The position numbers were made by a program, and so were the translations under genes. The notes under the pieces are model-generated. The model did not search any database. It had not been told where the DNA came from and saw nothing but the letters and a program-made list of their open reading frames with translations. Below are positions 50,286 to 52,170 of a stretch of DNA of 52,170 nt, one piece after another. The DNA comes from Acidimicrobiaceae bacterium (GTDB lineage: Bacteria > Actinomycetota > Acidimicrobiia > Acidimicrobiales > RAAP-2): assembly GCA_027315315.1 (NCBI GenBank), contig DAHUYG010000011.1, positions 1-52,170 of the forward strand. Direction: 5' to 3'. Numbering within the stretch: position 1 is the stretch's first letter; each line of letters begins with the position of its first letter.

Positions 50286-51185
50286 CTAACGGCCCGACAA
50301 GACCGCGTCGGCCAGCTCCTGGGGTCCCGACGCCGGGTAGCCCTTGGCGGCCCGGATGGCCCCACCCCAGGCGGAGAGGATCCCGACGAGCTCGTCGAGG
50401 TCCTCGCCGACGGCGTCGACGAGCGCTCTGCACTGCAGGTCGGTCGCGACCTCGATGCGCTCACGTTCGGCCCGGCCCGCATCGGTGAACCCGCCCGAGG
50501 AGAGCCATCCCCGCTCCACGAGCCGCGCCTCGGCGCCGTCGAACTCGGCGTCGCTCCACCCCCGCGTGCGACTGTAGGAACGCAGTGGGAGGCCCCAGTA
50601 GGGCTCGGTGAGCAGGCACATCTCGCAGGCATCGAGGCCCGCCGAGGTCCAGGCGTTGATGTGGGAGTCGCCCCGGTACTCGCGCGCCATGTCGGCGCGC
50701 CGCCACATTGCACCCAACCCATGGTCTGGAAGCTCCAATGACGAGAGGCCGGCGTAGAGCGGCCGACCCTCCGGGCGGAGCGGCTCGACGGCCCGCGCCA
50801 AAAGCTCGTTCGCCCGGTCGAGACCCTCGGGGCGCTCGCCGAGCACCCGCACCAGCTGGTCGATCGCCCCGCGGTCCCGGGCGACTCGGATGGTTGCCGC
50901 ATCGGTGAACGACCATCCGCGGGCGACCGAGCTCACGACGACGCTCGGCTGGAACACCCCGAAGGCGGCGGCCACCACCTCCCCGGACACCTGACCCATG
51001 ACCGATCCGCGGGACGTGAAGTAGGCGGCCATCTCCGGCGCGGCGACGCCGGCGAAGTCCCCGGGGCTCGGCCCGAAGCCCAGCCGCTGGTAGCCCTCGT
51101 GGGCCTCGGGCGAGAAGTACACCTGGCCGGCGACCGGTTCCAGCGCGGCGGCGAGCCGACGGGCCGCCCTCGACAAGTCGTTCAT
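50286..51185 (-). CDS. SCO6745-family protein (HTH-like), function unknown
   Basis: The 299-residue product matches the actinobacterial SCO6745 family: LAAALEPVAGQVYFSPEAHEGYQRLGFGP, EMAAYFTSRGSVMGQVSGEVVAAAFGVF, LGAMWRRADMAREYRGDSHINAWTSAGLDACEMCLLTEPYWG and the C-terminal winged-helix-like ARLVERGWLSSGGFTDAGRAERERIE. Function is unknown. An AAGGAGG site is just before ATG 51185, and a TAGGTT hexamer (51210-51215, minus strand) could be its -10 box. It faces the F420-dependent gene tail to tail. Confidence 0.85.
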   Translation of the reverse strand: MNDLSRAARRLAAALEPVAGQVYFSPEAHEGYQRLGFGPSPGDFAGVAAPEMAAYFTSRGSVMGQVSGEVVAAAFGVFQPSVVVSSVARGWSFTDAATIRVARDRGAIDQLVRVLGERPEGLDRANELLARAVEPLRPEGRPLYAGLSSLELPDHGLGAMWRRADMAREYRGDSHINAWTSAGLDACEMCLLTEPYWGLPLRSYSRTRGWSDAEFDGAEARLVERGWLSSGGFTDAGRAERERIEVATDLQCRALVDAVGEDLDELVGILSAWGGAIRAAKGYPASGPQELADAVLSGR

Positions 51186-51209
51186 GCCCCCTCCTTGTTG
51201 TCTCCGGCG

Positions 51210-51215
51210 AACCTA
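51210..51215 (-). promoter_or_regulatory. Putative -10 element of the SCO6745-family gene
   Basis: TAGGTT on the minus strand, about 24 nt upstream of ATG 51185, with an AAGGAGG ribosome binding site between them. It is consistent with the TAGRRT-like hexamers seen elsewhere in the window. Confidence 0.35.
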
Positions 51216-51232
51216 GGCCGCGTGGCGGTCGC

Positions 51233-52170
51233 TCACCGGGCGATGGCGTTGGCCCTGGCGATCGCCCCGAGGTGGTGCGCACTCGGCTTCACGGTGCGCT
51301 CGAAGGACTCGCGCTCGACGCTCACGAGGCCGAACTTCGGCCGATATGAGCCCCACTCGTAGTTGTCGAGCAGCGACCAGTGCAGATAGCCGCGCACGTC
51401 GACCCCGGCCTCGATCTGGTCGTGGAGGGCGACGAGCGCGCCGTCCAGGTACTCGACGCGCTCGTCGTCGTCCTCGGTGGCGATCCCGTTCTCGGTGACC
51501 AGGACCGGGACCCCGGGGATCACCGCGGCGGTGGCCCGGACCGCCCGGCCGATCGCATCGGGGAGGAACTCGTATCCCATCTGGGTCCTCCGGAGGTTGC
51601 GAGCCGTCTCCTCGTCGCGTCCCACCACGAAGCGCGAGTAGGCCTGGACGCCGACGAACCCGTCGGGCGCTGACACCCGCAGGAAGTGGTCGACCAGCGT
51701 GTCGTTCAGGGCATCGGCCCGCTCCTGGGCCCCCTCGACCCCCTCGAAGAGGAGATGGGCGACCGTCCATCCGGATCGGACGGCGGACAGGTTGCCGAGG
51801 ACCTCCTGCGCTGCCTCGTGAGCCTTCGGTATCGCCCGAGCCACGTTGGCGACGCTTGCCAGCAACTCGGGCGGCAGGACCGGGACGTCGTCGAGCGAGG
51901 TGAGCATCTCGAGGGTCATCTTGTGCGCACGGAGGGCCGAGGTGATGGCCACGATATTCGGCTCGTTCAGCGTGCAGACCCACTCGACACCGTCGAGCAC
52001 CGGCAGGACGGACCGCACGAACCGGGCGAAATCGGTCGGCGCCTCGGAGCTCAGCCAGCCTCCGGACTTCGCGAACCACAGGGGGACGGTGAAATGGTTC
52101 AGGGTGACGACCGGTGTGATGCCGCGTTCGAGACACCCCTCGGCGATGCTTCGGTAGTGCCCGAGCATCG
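51233..52170 (-). CDS. GH1 beta-glucosidase, 5' partial
   Basis: The C-terminal 312 residues or so of a family 1 glycoside hydrolase; the gene starts outside the window. The acid/base Glu is in CTLNEPN and the nucleophile Glu in VLVTENGIATEDD. GYLHWSLLDNYEWGSYRPKFGLVSV is the hallmark end of GH1 (Trp, Glu sugar contacts). It would hydrolyse beta-glucosides or related beta-glycosides. The stop lies 47 nt from the start of the SCO6745-family gene. Substrate specificity is not readable. Confidence 0.95.
   Translation of the reverse strand, partial: MLGHYRSIAEGCLERGITPVVTLNHFTVPLWFAKSGGWLSSEAPTDFARFVRSVLPVLDGVEWVCTLNEPNIVAITSALRAHKMTLEMLTSLDDVPVLPPELLASVANVARAIPKAHEAAQEVLGNLSAVRSGWTVAHLLFEGVEGAQERADALNDTLVDHFLRVSAPDGFVGVQAYSRFVVGRDEETARNLRRTQMGYEFLPDAIGRAVRATAAVIPGVPVLVTENGIATEDDDERVEYLDGALVALHDQIEAGVDVRGYLHWSLLDNYEWGSYRPKFGLVSVERESFERTVKPSAHHLGAIARANAIAR

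Noticed and set aside
1-52170. Search for tRNA, rRNA, CRISPR arrays and riboswitches
   Set aside because: No cloverleaf, rRNA core, regularly spaced repeat or known riboswitch consensus was recognisable by eye, including upstream of the B12 mutase, where a cobalamin riboswitch was considered.

Overview
The window is GC-rich DNA with many GTG and TTG starts and many 1-4 nt stop/start overlaps. It carries F420-dependent luciferase-like oxidoreductases, CaiB-type CoA transferases, a P450 with its own 3Fe-4S ferredoxin, an SCO6745-family protein, and a bioB paired with a BsaP-like small protein. This points to an actinomycete (Actinomycetota), and the mix fits an Acidimicrobiia-like lineage best. 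The phylum is well supported; the class is inference. No rRNA, tRNA, CRISPR array, phage module or replication origin was seen.

Region 1 (1-13161) is a storage-glucan and trehalose operon on the plus strand: treS-maltokinase fusion (5' end outside the window), malQ, glgB, treZ, glgX/treX and treY. Four of the five junctions are 4-nt stop/start overlaps (GTGA three times, TTGA once), and the remaining gap is 17 nt. The enzymes cover maltose/trehalose interconversion and maltose phosphorylation (feeding a GlgE pathway), glucan branching and debranching, and the TreY/TreZ route from glucan to trehalose.

Region 2 (13327-24722) holds a small methyltransferase, a 1278-residue fused ABC exporter with one degenerate and one consensus ATP site, a divergent LysR/MFS pair, a DinB-like protein overlapping a truncated methyltransferase remnant, a DUF2510-like membrane protein, another methyltransferase, an acyl-CoA ligase and an unknown protein. 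Region 3 (24777-33690) holds a two-subunit B12-dependent acyl-CoA mutase, a CoA transferase, a luciferase-like oxidoreductase, a translationally coupled trio (GT-C-like membrane protein, anchored beta-rich protein, GNAT), a second GNAT and an aldehyde dehydrogenase.

Region 4 (33752-37936) is scarred: a decayed corA remnant, a secreted protein, panD, bioB-bsaP, and a 1.3-kb graveyard with pieces of three IS families (IS30, IS3, IS1634). Region 5 (37937-43842) has a winged-helix methyltransferase, a GAF-EAL phosphodiesterase, an alpha/beta hydrolase and an SDR, and an Hsp20/XRE-cupin operon with a clear sigma70-type promoter. Region 6 (43859-52170) has an Eis-like acetyltransferase, a likely catabolic group (carboxylesterase, F420 oxidoreductase, ferredoxin, P450, second F420 oxidoreductase, SCO6745-family protein), and a GH1 beta-glucosidase cut by the window edge.

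Several genes that lack a Shine-Dalgarno sequence have a TAGGGT-like -10 hexamer 6-8 nt before the start codon, which suggests leaderless transcription is common here.
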